A DNA stretch of 64,000 nt from Culex pipiens pallens (lineage: Eukaryota; Arthropoda; Insecta; Diptera; Culicidae). Below the pieces are notes generated by a model. The model saw only the letters and a program-made list of their open reading frames with translations, had not been told where the DNA came from and searched no databases. The first letter of the stretch is position 1, and each line of letters starts with the position of its first letter. Both the position numbers and the translations under genes were made by a program. The DNA lies in the NCBI RefSeq assembly GCF_016801865.2, contig NC_068938.1, positions 34,021,759 to 34,085,758 on the forward strand, in the 5' to 3' direction. Positions 53,641 to 64,000 of this stretch are shown here, in pieces.

Positions 53641-56600
53641 TTTAAAATAAAAAACTAAAGCTGCAAATAATTATTTTATTAAATTTGCCTAAATTGTCGA
53701 AATATTATTCTTCTGTTTAGATTATCAAACTTTTGATAAAAGAATCTTATCTAGTTCCGAAAATTAGTCTAGTTTCTCATGATGAAAAATTTGAATAAGT
53801 CAGCATTAATTAAAATTTAGAGACAATGCATTTTTATCTTCTGAAAATTTATCGAAATTAATTTAATTATTTTTCAACGTTTCCACAATTTTTAAATCAA
53901 GGTTAGTCTCTGGGTTTACACATGAGCAATCAGACAATTAATCTATTTATGCTCAAAAATAAAATTTTGTATGAAAACATTGAAAAATAATATTTAAAAA
54001 AAACACACTTTTTTACTAATTAATCAATACGCCAAACATGTAGCAAATTTTTTAGCATTTTGGAAAGTTTTACATAAACATTTGTTTTTACCGATAATTT
54101 AACTTTTTTCTTAAAAACCTTGTACAATTGACTGTTAAATATTTTAAATTGTTTAAAAATTTATTAAGTTGGGTTTGAAACTTGCAATTTAGTTTTTTGC
54201 CTTCAACCTTGATCAGAGTCAAGGGATAAACACATTATATAATTAATTTGTACCAGCTTTATTTATTGGCATATCTGGAAAGCTAGAAAGAACTTTATTA
54301 AGAGATGTGATAATTCTCTACAATTTTCATTTGAAGACATTGAAAATCGGAAAGTTAGTTGCTGAGAAACGACTTTGCAAAAAAACTCAAATTGAGAAAA
54401 AAAAATTTCTTTGTGTTTTCAATCGAATCCACATTGTTTAGCATACGATAGTCTGACAACTATCGTCAAAATTCAATGTTGAATAAATGAAATCTTTGTG
54501 AAATTTTTCGATTATTCAATTGAACATATTTTGAAATAAAAAAAAAATTAATTTCGCTTCCAGATGAAAAATTGTATTGTTTTGTAGTGAAAATATATGT
54601 TCTGTAAAACACCTTATTGGTTTCTTTTTCAGAAAATATTTATTAAAAATAAAACGAGAAATAGAATCACCGCTAATTTTGTAATTATACTGTTTTTTCA
54701 CATATGTCTAGATATGATATTATTTTATGAGGTAAATTTTTATCATTTATTTATTTTTCACTGTGGATGTTAGCATATGTATGATAATCCGAATCATACA
54801 CTAAACCGTATCGCGTTCGTGGTTATCGTTAGTAAACTTTACAAATGTTTGTTTCATGTTTCCACCTAATTACACCATGTACACACATGCACTGCACATG
54901 CGGTTGCTGTTATTGAACACACTTAAACATACACACAGAAACACACATACAAATACACGAAATCATTATAATTTGCGGTTTGTATACGCAAAGTGCCATA
55001 AAATCTGGATGCAATTTTAATTAACTCACTTAGACCGGATCGGATGATTTAGTGAGAAAGGAAACAGACAGAGAGAGGGAAAAACCAAAGTGGGAAAAAG
55101 AGACACAGATTAGCATGCAAAAATATCATAAAACCACGTTGAGTGATATGTACACAGCTTCACCATTTGCCTGCCAGGAGAGACGAGGGGGAGAGCGTTA
55201 CCATCGCGTTATGGTTTTACGTTCCAGTGTGTAAAATGAGCCAAATTAAGGGGGAACGTACTTGGAGCTTGGAGAGAGAGAGTTCTTCTAACGCACAGCA
55301 GCATACGTTCACTTAACGTTAAAAAAGGAGGGAGGGGGTCTTCACGAGGGGCAGAATGAGACGAGCTTCGCGGAAACCATTTAGGGGAAAAGTAGGATAA
55401 GTGGTATGGTTATTTCTCTATTTTACCCCGTTATGGTAGTCAATTAATAAAAACACTCTCCGCCACGCGGCGGCGGCGGCACCGTTAATCTTTCCGGCTT
55501 GCCGGCAGAGGGCAAGGGGCAGAGCAGGGGACACGATCGCGGTGGCCGCATGCCGCGGATTGACACAATGATCGCCGCCGTTTATGACAATCTTTAAGAG
55601 TCTTTAATTTTATCGTTTTGCGCGCGGCGGGAGGTCTTAATTTGCGAATCGGGGATACACTTCGTGCAACGTGGAGAGGAAAGTTTCGTGAGTGAGTTTG
55701 ACAATAGTGATCTAGATATACCTACAATTATAATAAATTTGTTCAGATTTTTGAAAAAAAAAAAAAGCAACTGTTTCTTTCAAAATAATAAAAACATGAA
55801 AAATTACATTGATGGTTTGAAATGTCATGAAAATGAACATTTTGAAAATTTATGAAAATTTATGAAAAATAAAAAACCTTAGGCCGTTGCAAATATTTTT
55901 CAAATTTTATGTTGCCGTTTACGTCGGAAAAAAATATTTTTCCAAAAAACTTGAAAATTTTAATGGAAATAGAAGTCTATACAACTGAAATAATTTGAAA
56001 TCCACTTTTCTGTATTCAGCAATGCAAAAAGTTTTGTTTTCGGCAAAAAAAAAAATGTTTCGTCAATACTTAGATATTTTGAAAACTTATGCTTGCAAAA
56101 CAACTGCGCTGGTGTAAAATGCATTTTAAAACACTCTTTTCATTCAAATTTTAATACCATTTCTTGTATTTTAATTTTTTATATATATTTTTTGTCAATT
56201 TTAAAAAATGGGTTGTAACACCCCGCCTTTTATCTTAGAGGCCATAAATCCATTTTCAACCAAGTTTTGATCGCTAAAAAGCATTGGAAAGAAGAACTCT
56301 TGAAATTTGAAAATTTTAGCTCTGTTTTTAACTAGCATTTCCTTCATTTTAAGTGAAATTAAATGTGCAGTAATTTTTGTAATGTTCAAGATTACACCTC
56401 TACACATTTTTTTTAAATTTAAATGATAGTGGTATCATTCATTATAAGAAAATTTAAAATAAGCGAAAAAATTAAAAAAGAAGCTGTAAAAACATGAAAA
56501 TACTAAAAAGGATAAGGATAACGATATGATGTAATATAATAAGCCAAATACTATCAGAAACAGACATAAGTGAAACAAAATTATTGCAAATAAAAATAAG

Positions 56601-57894
56601 AATAAGAATAAGAAAAACACAAAACAGAACAAGTAAAGTTTTTTATAGAACAACAGTTACTCAAAATGAATATCAAAAAAAATCGGGAGCAATGGGGATT
56701 TAATAGGGTTGATTCTGTTTCAAGAGTTGTGTCGTAGACATATTAAGGAAAAAAATCGGTTAATTTTTGCCCAAAAATATCTCCCAAAAAATCTATTTTA
56801 AAAAAATTCTTCTAAATTGCAAAAAAAATACAAAAATATTTGGAAAACCTTATTTCCACCATGTAAGTACGATTCCCTTGAACAAGTTTCATAGGTAGAT
56901 AACTTGTTTTGACACAATGTCACCCTCTCTAATTTTTGAAACGTTTGCATTTTGGGCAGGTTTCATAAAACTTCTGCAAATTCAGGGAAAATGTTGGTAA
57001 ACCACTTTAGAACATTTCCACCTTAAAAGTTCATTTATATTTTTTAAATTATTTTTTCATTTATTACATGGTTGAGTATGTTTGAAAGTAAATATTTTCA
57101 TTTTTTATTAATGATCGATGTACAGCACTGCAACAAGTTTTTTTTTCGCAAAAAATATGTTTTCGTCAAAAGTTATTTTTTTCAAACTGTAACGACTGTA
57201 TTTACTAATGTATAATACATTTTCTAACAACTTTTGCATTGGCAATTCTGGCTTGTTATTACAAGCCTCCCTCTCTCGACCTTAGCCAGAGACGAGGTTC
57301 AAAAACGGTGAAAAATATTTGCATCGGTTTTATATTGTTTATTATTTATTTCAAAATAATGAAAGGTGTATCAATCATAGTACTCAAAATATTTTATTTG
57401 ATTAAAAAGTATTTTCAATTAATTTTCAGAAATTAAGAAAAAAGTTTGAATACGTTTTTTTTCTCGTCCGTGGTCTCGACCATACGAAAAAAATCTTTTA
57501 ATTTAAAGTTGTAAAGTCCTTTAATTTTTTCAGACACATTATTTGAAATGACACGATTTTAAGTCGTTGCTGCACTTATATGAAGGCCTTATTTGTGTGA
57601 TTTTGCATTAAAAACACAAACAAATACCAGATTAGAAAAACACAAACTTGAACATTGGTTTAGAATAATGGTTCCTAGAATAATTCTGGAGTATTTTTCT
57701 TTTTCTCAATCGATCAGTTTTTTTAAATTTTCCATTTTTTTTAGAATTGATCAAATTTTGTCTAGATTTGTCTATATTTTAAACTGCCAAAAGGGGGGAA
57801 AATACGGTTCAATTTTACCGGAGATTTTGGTCAATATAATAAAAAGTTTTCCACATAACAATGCCGAATATTATAAACGAAACTATTGGCACTA
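53641..57894. other. Long stretch without genes
   Basis: Mostly AT-rich DNA. 54890-55660 is more balanced, with CACACA-rich and GGAGGGAGGGGG-type tracts and a G/C-rich patch at 55460-55640. No exon recognised. Confidence 0.4.
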
Positions 57895-58092
57895 CGCCCC
57901 CCGGGGCATGGCCTTCCTCTAACGTGGGATTTCTGCTCCAGCGCCTCTGACGAGACAGGAGAAACCGGGACCGACGTTTTACTTCACCATCCGATAGAAG
58001 CTCAGTGGATAAGGCGGGAATCGAACCCGCGTCTCATAGCATCATCGGGATCGGCAGCCGAAGCCGCTACCCCTGCGCCACGAGACCCACAT
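57895..58092 (-). mobile_element. tRNA-derived SINE, minus strand
   Basis: On the minus strand about 58088-58014 reads GTGGCGCAGGGG-type box A, then box B GGGTTCGATTCCC. It is followed by a body with ATCGGATGGTGAAGTAAAAC and GTCGGTCCCGG, which is shared with the dimeric SINEs at 37291 and 63190 despite a different tRNA head. Ends approximate. Confidence 0.6.
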
Positions 58093-58347
58093 TATTATAT
58101 AAAACTTAACGAATATTATATAAAACTTAAAGACATCAATATTAAAATACATGACATGGCCAAGTCCTGCGGAGCACCGGAGCTAGTTCCAAATGGTCAC
58201 CAATAGACATCAACTCAGTACACAGGTCGGTTTTAACCGGAAAGCAAAACATAAAAATTTGTTTGATTGGACCTTTTCAAATCTCCAGAATTATTCTTTT
58301 ACAACTACCACACATTTCTGGTCAAAACACTTACTGACAGTTCATTT

Positions 58348-58492
58348 CTTGAGTTTTTTTTGATAAGGTCCTATAAACAAATGTAAACATTGAGTGTATC
58401 CCGCTTACTCCGATGGACTTTGACATAAGGTGTGAAAGGGATACACTCACTGTTTACATTTGTTTATAGGACCTTATCAAAAAAAAGTCAAG
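58348..58492. mobile_element. Palindromic MITE with GATAAGGTCC arms
   Basis: TTTTTTTGATAAGGTCCTAT with CAAATGTAAACA is mirrored almost perfectly on the right, ending CCTTATCAAAAAAAAGTCAAG. 145 bp. Confidence 0.75.
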
Positions 58493-58909
58493 ATTTTTAA
58501 GTCACCTCACACTAGTACCAAAAACTCAGTCCAAACTCTTTCCATCACGTTACCCGGTGTAATTATCACCTAGTCACACACATCTACCCCCCTCACACAC
58601 ACGATTTATGAACACTTTTTTTTTGCCTTTCCCATTCGTTTCGTCTTTCGCGCGCTAATTTGGCATGCTGTGCGAGGAAAAACTCTCTCTCCCTGCCTGT
58701 CGAAACTCCCAAGTCCAAAACCCCCCCAAAAATCCCGGGGGCGTCGAACGCTAATAGACACACTTTCGCGCGCGCATAGTTTATCACGGCCAATTGGCCG
58801 GCTCTCCCCCGCGGTGACGTTCACCGGTTCCCCGCGAGGAATGGCAAACGGCGGTGGTGTGGTGCCGGCAAATAGTTGCTGTCACGGGGGATGGGGGGTG
58901 GCCACTTAC

Positions 58910-58964
58910 CGCTATTCTGGACCATCACGGCGACGAACAAAACGGCAAAGATTAGGCACTTCAT
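58910..58964 (-). CDS. Signal-peptide first exon of a secreted protein
   Basis: ATG at 58964; 18 codons encode Met-Lys-Cys then a hydrophobic run of Leu/Ile/Phe/Ala/Val, ending Gln-Asn-Ser plus one base, followed by donor GTAAGT. The phase-1 end fits the phase-1 acceptors of paralog B (36020) and paralog A (35410). No matching exon 2 was found closer by. This makes it the best candidate first exon for one or both units, at the cost of a 23-kb intron. It could instead belong to an exon 2 that I failed to recognise. Confidence 0.6.
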
Positions 58965-59340
58965 GATGTTTTTTTTCCGTCGCTGTCGTTGGTAATTTCT
59001 TGGTTGATTTCTTCAAATAATTTCTTCGTAATCACACACACAACACGAGCAATTTCCGTCAAAAATCACTTCCGGCGACAACGATGATGGTGACGAAGAA
59101 GAAGGTGTTGATGGGTTCTGATGTTCCGAGGGGCGGCTAAAGGGTCAACCCGTTGCGATGTGTGTACCTGGGCAAGATCCGTCCAATGTCACGTTCACGG
59201 CTCAATGATTGATCGGGCACTGATTGCAGCTGCCTTTAAATGATCTCTCTCTCTCAGCGTCGTCGTCGTCGTTGTTGAAGTCTCGATCGTGGTCGACAAG
59301 CCCAGCCGCTGGTGGTACACTGGTCTGGTAAGTTGTGTTG
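58965..59340 (-). promoter_or_regulatory. Likely leader and promoter region of the signal-peptide exon
   Basis: Balanced-composition DNA directly above the ATG, with GTCGTCGTCG and CTCTCTCTCTC tracts near 59245-59270. No clear TATA box; the initiator is not fixed. Confidence 0.35.
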
Positions 59341-59869
59341 GATGGCTGCAGGGAGCGGGAATGAGTCAGTTCAGGCCGGGTTGAAGTCTCAGAATGAGTG
59401 TTCTGTGCCGAACAGTGGTGTGGTTAGGGTGGCCGGACAGGAGGGACAGGTTTGCAAGTGGGTGGTGGGTTGTTATAATCACAATGTATTTATTTTTCTA
59501 ATAGCCTCTAATTAAATATATTAAATATTTATCTCTCGATCATATTAATACTTTGTATCAATATTTTGGCAAAATTTCAATCTTGGTACAATCAAAACTA
59601 TTTGTTTTGAAAGTAGCTTTATTTGACCGAAAATTTGACCTTTTTTGTTGTATGAAATTAATATATAATCTTAGCCTTTTGCAGAAATGTAATTTTAGAT
59701 ATTATTTTATTACCTTCCCAATTTTTGTGTAGAGTCGATGGAATGAATACATACAATATTTAAATAGTCTCATAATCGGAATGACGTTCTTTTATATAAA
59801 TTGTAAAAGAAATAATATAATCTAACTCTACCAAAACGAAAAAAACGAAGTTGACTTTACCATTGCTAG
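59341..59869. other. Intergenic DNA, no feature
   Basis: Mixed then AT-rich sequence; nothing recognised. Confidence 0.4.
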
Positions 59870-60072
59870 TACCAACCACTCGTGTCTTCCTGTTTATCTA
59901 CAAGGACTTCGCCACCCTGGGCTCCTAAGTGTATGAAAGTATGGCACGGAGCGACGGCACCGAATACCCATATTTACACAAAGAATTTTAGAGCGCCCGC
60001 CGCGGGATTCGAACCGGCGCCCTCTGGATTGTGAGTCCAGTGCACGGTCCGATTGATCCACACGGGCGGTAG
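59870..60072 (-). mobile_element. tRNA-derived SINE with valine-type head, minus strand
   Basis: The minus strand from about 60069 has acceptor-like CGCCCGT/GCGGGCG arms, an anticodon stem CTGGA/TCCAG with loop CTCACAA (CAC), and box B GGTTCGAATCC. The body down to about 59870 contains GGTGGCGAAGTCCTTGTAG. The head is good enough to resemble a tRNA-Val gene, but D- and T-stem mismatches and the attached body argue for a SINE. Confidence 0.55.
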
Positions 60073-60797
60073 CATGACATACATGAAATCTGATTTTCTA
60101 GAAACTGTGAAACTAACGAGAAACATTAATCCATGATCACGAGTCCCAGGTCAAATTCTCGCTATTTGGTGACGTAGTTGTGTTTTGAGCCCTCTTTTTT
60201 TTGAAAATTTGATGGTTTAATATATATTGTGTAATTTTACCTAAATTCAGGAGTAAAAAAGTGAAGTTCAACAGATACTGATGAAAATTACATCATTTTT
60301 TAAGCCAAAATCGATTAATTATTGGCTGTAGAGAAAAACTTTAATTTCTATTGATTTTCCATTTCTTTACTAAATGTAAAGTCACAAAACTTTATACCAG
60401 TAACAATCTCGAAAAAATAGTGATTTTTAGGTATGAATGTTTTTTTATTGTTAAGTTTTATTCAATTAATGTTAATTTGATAAAATTTAACAGTTCTGTT
60501 TTAATAGAATGTTACATTTGCAATTCAGAGATTTGGAGAACCTTTCAACTGAGATCAATTCATAAGGCTTTGCAGGGAGGGTACATATTTCTAAGCTTAG
60601 ATTTTATTAACTGAGTGCTTTTTTAGGAAAAAGACATTTTGAGAAACAAAAAAACCTAGATTTACAGTGCCAACAAAAAAATAATAATAATAGATTAAAG
60701 TCATAGCTTATACCTTTAAATAAAAAGAAAAAAAATGCATTTTTTCCAGTTCAGTTGTTTTGCAGTCAATAGTTAAAATACTATTGACACATTCCGC
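60073..60797. other. AT-rich DNA, no feature
   Basis: Nothing recognised. Confidence 0.4.
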
Positions 60798-62511
60798 CGT
60801 GACGTTGCAACGCTTTGACTTTTCTTTTTTCAGTACTTCGGCTGTAACTCAAGAAATACATAGAAAAGGTATATGTGTTATTACAAATTCGGAAAGGGCA
60901 TTAAATTTCCGATAAGAAACAGTGTTGAAATATTATTTTAAGCAAATATTCTATTTTTTTGAGGGGAATATGTAGCGTAACGTTGCAACGCGTGACTTTT
61001 TCTCAATACTGACCCAATTCATGTTTCGCCATTAACTCTGCTCTGTTAAACGGCAAATTTTGAGTTCTTCTTCCATTTTTAATGTAAAATTGGCCAACAA
61101 ATCGAATGCAATCATTAGTTTTTCGAAAAAATCAAACCCCGATTTTTAAAGACCACTTACATTTCGTGACGTTGCAACGCTCTGTTTTTGAAAACAGGGT
61201 TTTTCGTTGCGTTGCAACGTCACGAAATTCTAGTTTCATAATAAATCATAGTTTTTGTTAGTTTTAACAACAGTAGATTAAAATTTTATTATAAGACATT
61301 GATAGACAGTACAAGGACATGTGAATTGATTGGCCCGCCAATGTTAGACCCCCCCCCTATCTCTATACCGCACAGTACTAGTACGATTTACGATGTTTTT
61401 CAAAGCCAATCCTCCAATCCTCTATCCATGTTATGGGACGTCCAGGCATTACGTAACGGCGTTATATCAAGGGGGAGGAGGGGGGATTCGAGGAATTAAA
61501 CAAAAATATGTATCGGAAATGTATTACCAGGGGGTGGAGGGGGTCTAAAAATATAAATGTTTTGTTACGTAATGCAAGAACGCTCCCTTAATATTTTAAT
61601 GGTTTTGGCCAATTTACAAAACACGTGGAAGTTTTAGAAGGAAGGTAAGGAGCTTCAAGTTTTCAGGAGGGCTGAAATTTATAAATAAAGTGCCCATATC
61701 GTTTGTTGATGGCCCCTAAGGGGTGATCTGCAAACAACGTAACTTATTTTGTTGACTTTGGTGCTTTTTAAATAAAATTTGAGGAAATAGTAACACTGTT
61801 TATCTGCGCAACATAACATTTTTAATTGCGAACAACTAAACGTTGCATACAACTTATTTAAGTAAGGGTTCGTCCAACAACAAAGTGACAAAAGTTTGTA
61901 AAAAAAAACAATCGAATCGCGTGATTTTTATTGATTAGTGAATTTCACTGTAATTTGGCCTACATAAGGGTGTGGGATAAAAAAAAAAATCGTTGCGTGG
62001 TTTTAGAATGAACCCTCACGTAAATCAGTATATCATAAAGGGGCCATCCAGTAAACACGTGATTACTTTTTTGAAAGTTTTAGAATTTTCCCCCCTTGTA
62101 AACATCGGTCTATTTTGATTTGTTGAACAAGTTTCATAAAATACCTTCTTTTTTCAAGTTGCATACAAACTTAAGTGACGGAATTTGTGAATGACCCATG
62201 TACAATTCTTCTGTAAATATGCTCGGAAACATTATATGAAAAATATATAATATTTAGTATCCTTTTATCTTCAACAACCAACTACGCATACACCTTTTTT
62301 GCCATGTGACCAATATGATTTAAAATTTCGTGACGTTGCAACGCAAACTTAAGCCTGTTGTAACCTTGGATCTAGACAACCAATTTAGTCGCTCTAGGTT
62401 GCATTTGAAAGCTCTTTCCAAGTACAAAGAGCATCCCAATTATCAAAATGATTGAATGTTTAGTTTTCTGTTGGCATAAACAACTGTCCCTTTTTCGTGA
62501 CGTTGCAACGC
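60798..62511. repeat. Recurring CGTGACGTTGCAACGC motif
   Basis: The 16-mer occurs at 60798, 60976 (one change), 61165, 61209 (minus orientation), 62329 and 62496. Spacing is 178, 189, 44, 1120 and 167 bp. The core CGTTGCAACG is palindromic. The 1.1-kb gap holds the LINE-tail-like block at 61443-61590, so a single motif-bearing element may have been interrupted. Confidence 0.75.
61443..61590 (+). repeat. G-rich block with GCATTACGTAAC ends
   Basis: GGCATTACGTAACGG near 61445 and GTTACGTAATGC near 61565 are inverted, with GGGGGAGGAGGGGGG and GGGGGTGGAGGGGGTC between, ending AAGAACGCTCCC. The GGGGTCTAAAAAT...GTTACG...CGCTCCC pattern resembles the insert at 1645-1811. Confidence 0.5.
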
Positions 62512-63189
62512 AATAAAATGGTAAACTTACACTAGTTTGAAAAAATACTCAACTTAAGATAAACTGCGAATCCATGACATTTCCGTTTAGTACATTTAAA
62601 AACCTACAAAATGCAATCAAAAAATAATTTTTGGATTTTATTTTGCTGAAAACCAGGAGTTTTTAGAAAAATGTTTTAAAACGATGATTTTATCATGAAT
62701 TGATGCATAACTCAACCAACTTGTACATAATGATATTCAAATGATCAATTAATGAAAACCATGATTTTTGAAGCTTCAAGTAGTCTAGAATCGAGAAAAA
62801 ATATCCAAATAGCTCATACACACTTTTCAAAATTTCATCCTAAGGTGTACATTGCCGAAGAATGTGTCTATTAGAGATTAAAACACTTGTTGTGACACTG
62901 TTCATCAGAAATTCACAAAAAAAAAATCAAAAGATTTCTAAATAAACCTAAACATTTTTAGAATGATTCTGAACACAGGGGAATGCATTTTATATTGATT
63001 TCTGCTGATTGTTAAAGATTTTGACTGAAATTTAGATTATTTTTTTTTATTTATGATTTTTTGGGTCGATAAAAACTTTTAAAATGTATTTGTTTTTATA
63101 TTTTCTACTCTGTTTATGAAAATTGGACTAGAAAGAATTTTATTTAATTAAAATGCCAGTAATATTCAGAGAAAACTGATCATTACTTT

Positions 63190-63599
63190 GGCATTAGTGG
63201 CAGTGCGTGACCGAATGGTTACGCTGTCCGCTTTGTAAGCGGATGATTCTGGGTTCGATTCCCATCTGCTCCAACCTTCCATCGGATGAGGAAGTAAAAT
63301 GTCGGTCCCGGCCTTGGTTGTTAGGCCGTTAAGTCATTCCAGGTGTAGGAGTCGTCTCCATGCCATAAGTACAAACAACACACCAAACCAAGCCTACTCC
63401 GGTGGAATCGCTGGTGGTGGTTGGACTCACAATCCAAAGGTCGTCAGTTCAAACACTGGGGTGAAAGGTTCCTTGGAGTAAAAGAGGTTTGGGTGCTCTC
63501 CCCATTCAAGCCTTCGGACTCCTTGGTTCGAGCAAAAACTTGCAATAGAGACCACAAAAAACCCGGGGGTCGTTAATGTGGATGGTTTGATTTGATTTT
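63190..63599 (+). mobile_element. Full-length dimeric tRNA-derived SINE
   Basis: 13-bp target duplication TGATCATTACTTT at 63177-63189 and 63600-63612. Head 1 (about 63200-63274) has a TGT (threonine-type) anticodon loop in stem CCGC/GCGG and an exact box B GGTTCGATTCC. The spacer carries CATCGGATGAGGAAGTAAAA and GTCGGTCCCGG. A second tRNA-like unit (about 63399-63470) has anticodon stem TTGGA/TCCAA with loop CTCACAA and a degenerate box B. The unit ends in a TTTGATTTGATTTTT tail. The Twin SINE of Culex pipiens is a known dimeric tRNA SINE; whether this longer element belongs there needs a comparison. Confidence 0.85.
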
Positions 63600-63612
63600 T
63601 GATCATTACTTT

Positions 63613-64000
63613 AAAAACATCTAAATTAAGATCAAATTTTCATATTATTCACGAATTTCTTCTTCAAAAGCAGTCAGCCCAAATCGGTTGTACTCTTTTT
63701 AAAGGGACTGAAGTTTTGTGAATCTAATTCAAATGTATCAAAATTTGTATTCTTTGAAGTCTCTAGGTTTATTTCCATAGATGAATGAAGTTTTTAAATA
63801 CTTTTAAATAAATAGTGGGCCTAATAAAAGAAATTTTTGATTAAATTTTGTCAAAATATTGAAAACTAAACATAATTAGTATCGTGGAACGCAAAATCAT
63901 GACAATGATAGAAGTCGACACTTTCGAACGAAACGTGATCAATCTTAACCGGCCTTAAAACTAGTGGATCAATATCCCAATGTTCCAACTCCGGTCACCC
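63613..64000. other. Right-edge DNA, no feature
   Basis: AT-rich, no gene seen up to the window edge. Confidence 0.4.

Noticed and set aside
56435..56653. Very Phe/Leu-rich frame on the minus strand
   Set aside because: Produced by A/T-rich low-complexity DNA.
60001..60069. tRNA-Val gene on the minus strand
   Set aside because: D and T stems have mismatches and a SINE-like body follows.

Overview
The window looks like nuclear DNA from a culicine mosquito, most likely Culex. This is inferred from three things: AT-rich intergenic DNA packed with short inverted-repeat transposons, several tRNA-headed SINEs (including a dimeric type), and a cluster of insect gut-type S1 proteases with short introns, TATA/Inr promoters and GATA motifs. 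There are no bacterial operons, rRNA genes or CRISPR arrays.

Layout. 0-7.3 kb is mostly repeats. A possible gene start runs off the left edge (CDS 1-33, minus). 7.4-11.7 kb holds a small secreted-protein gene (minus strand) whose signal-peptide codons are split by a young copia-type LTR retrotransposon (7704-11590, plus strand, 5-bp target duplication AGACA). 11.8-13.5 kb is a 1.65-kb palindromic element. 13.7-31 kb is an S1 protease cluster of four genes. Two keep the catalytic triad (16713-17589 and 21694-30940). Two have lost it (13774-14577: His to Gln and Ser to Gly; 20495-21395: His to Glu, Asp to Asn and Ser to Ala). 31.6-36 kb has three small secreted-protein units of the same design: signal-peptide exon, phase-1 intron, middle exon, phase-0 intron, last exon. 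One unit (31609-32148) is complete. The other two (34985-35410 and 35636-36020) lack an adjacent first exon; a compatible signal-peptide exon lies at 58910-58964, about 23 kb upstream.

36-64 kb holds no other convincing gene. It contains nested mobile elements (a palindromic element split by a SINE that is itself split by a 1.5-kb insert with a 141-bp minisatellite), TA- and TTAA-flanked MITEs, a second long palindrome, two related Helitron-like copies (one here, one at 6.4 kb), a decayed THAP-like coding remnant, and a recurring CGTGACGTTGCAACGC motif.

How the genes relate. All host products recognised here except the left-edge fragment begin with a signal peptide. In most, that peptide is separated from the mature part by a phase-1 intron. 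Intact and catalytically dead proteases lie side by side, which fits duplicated gut or haemolymph proteases of which some became non-catalytic homologs. Function beyond family level is inference.
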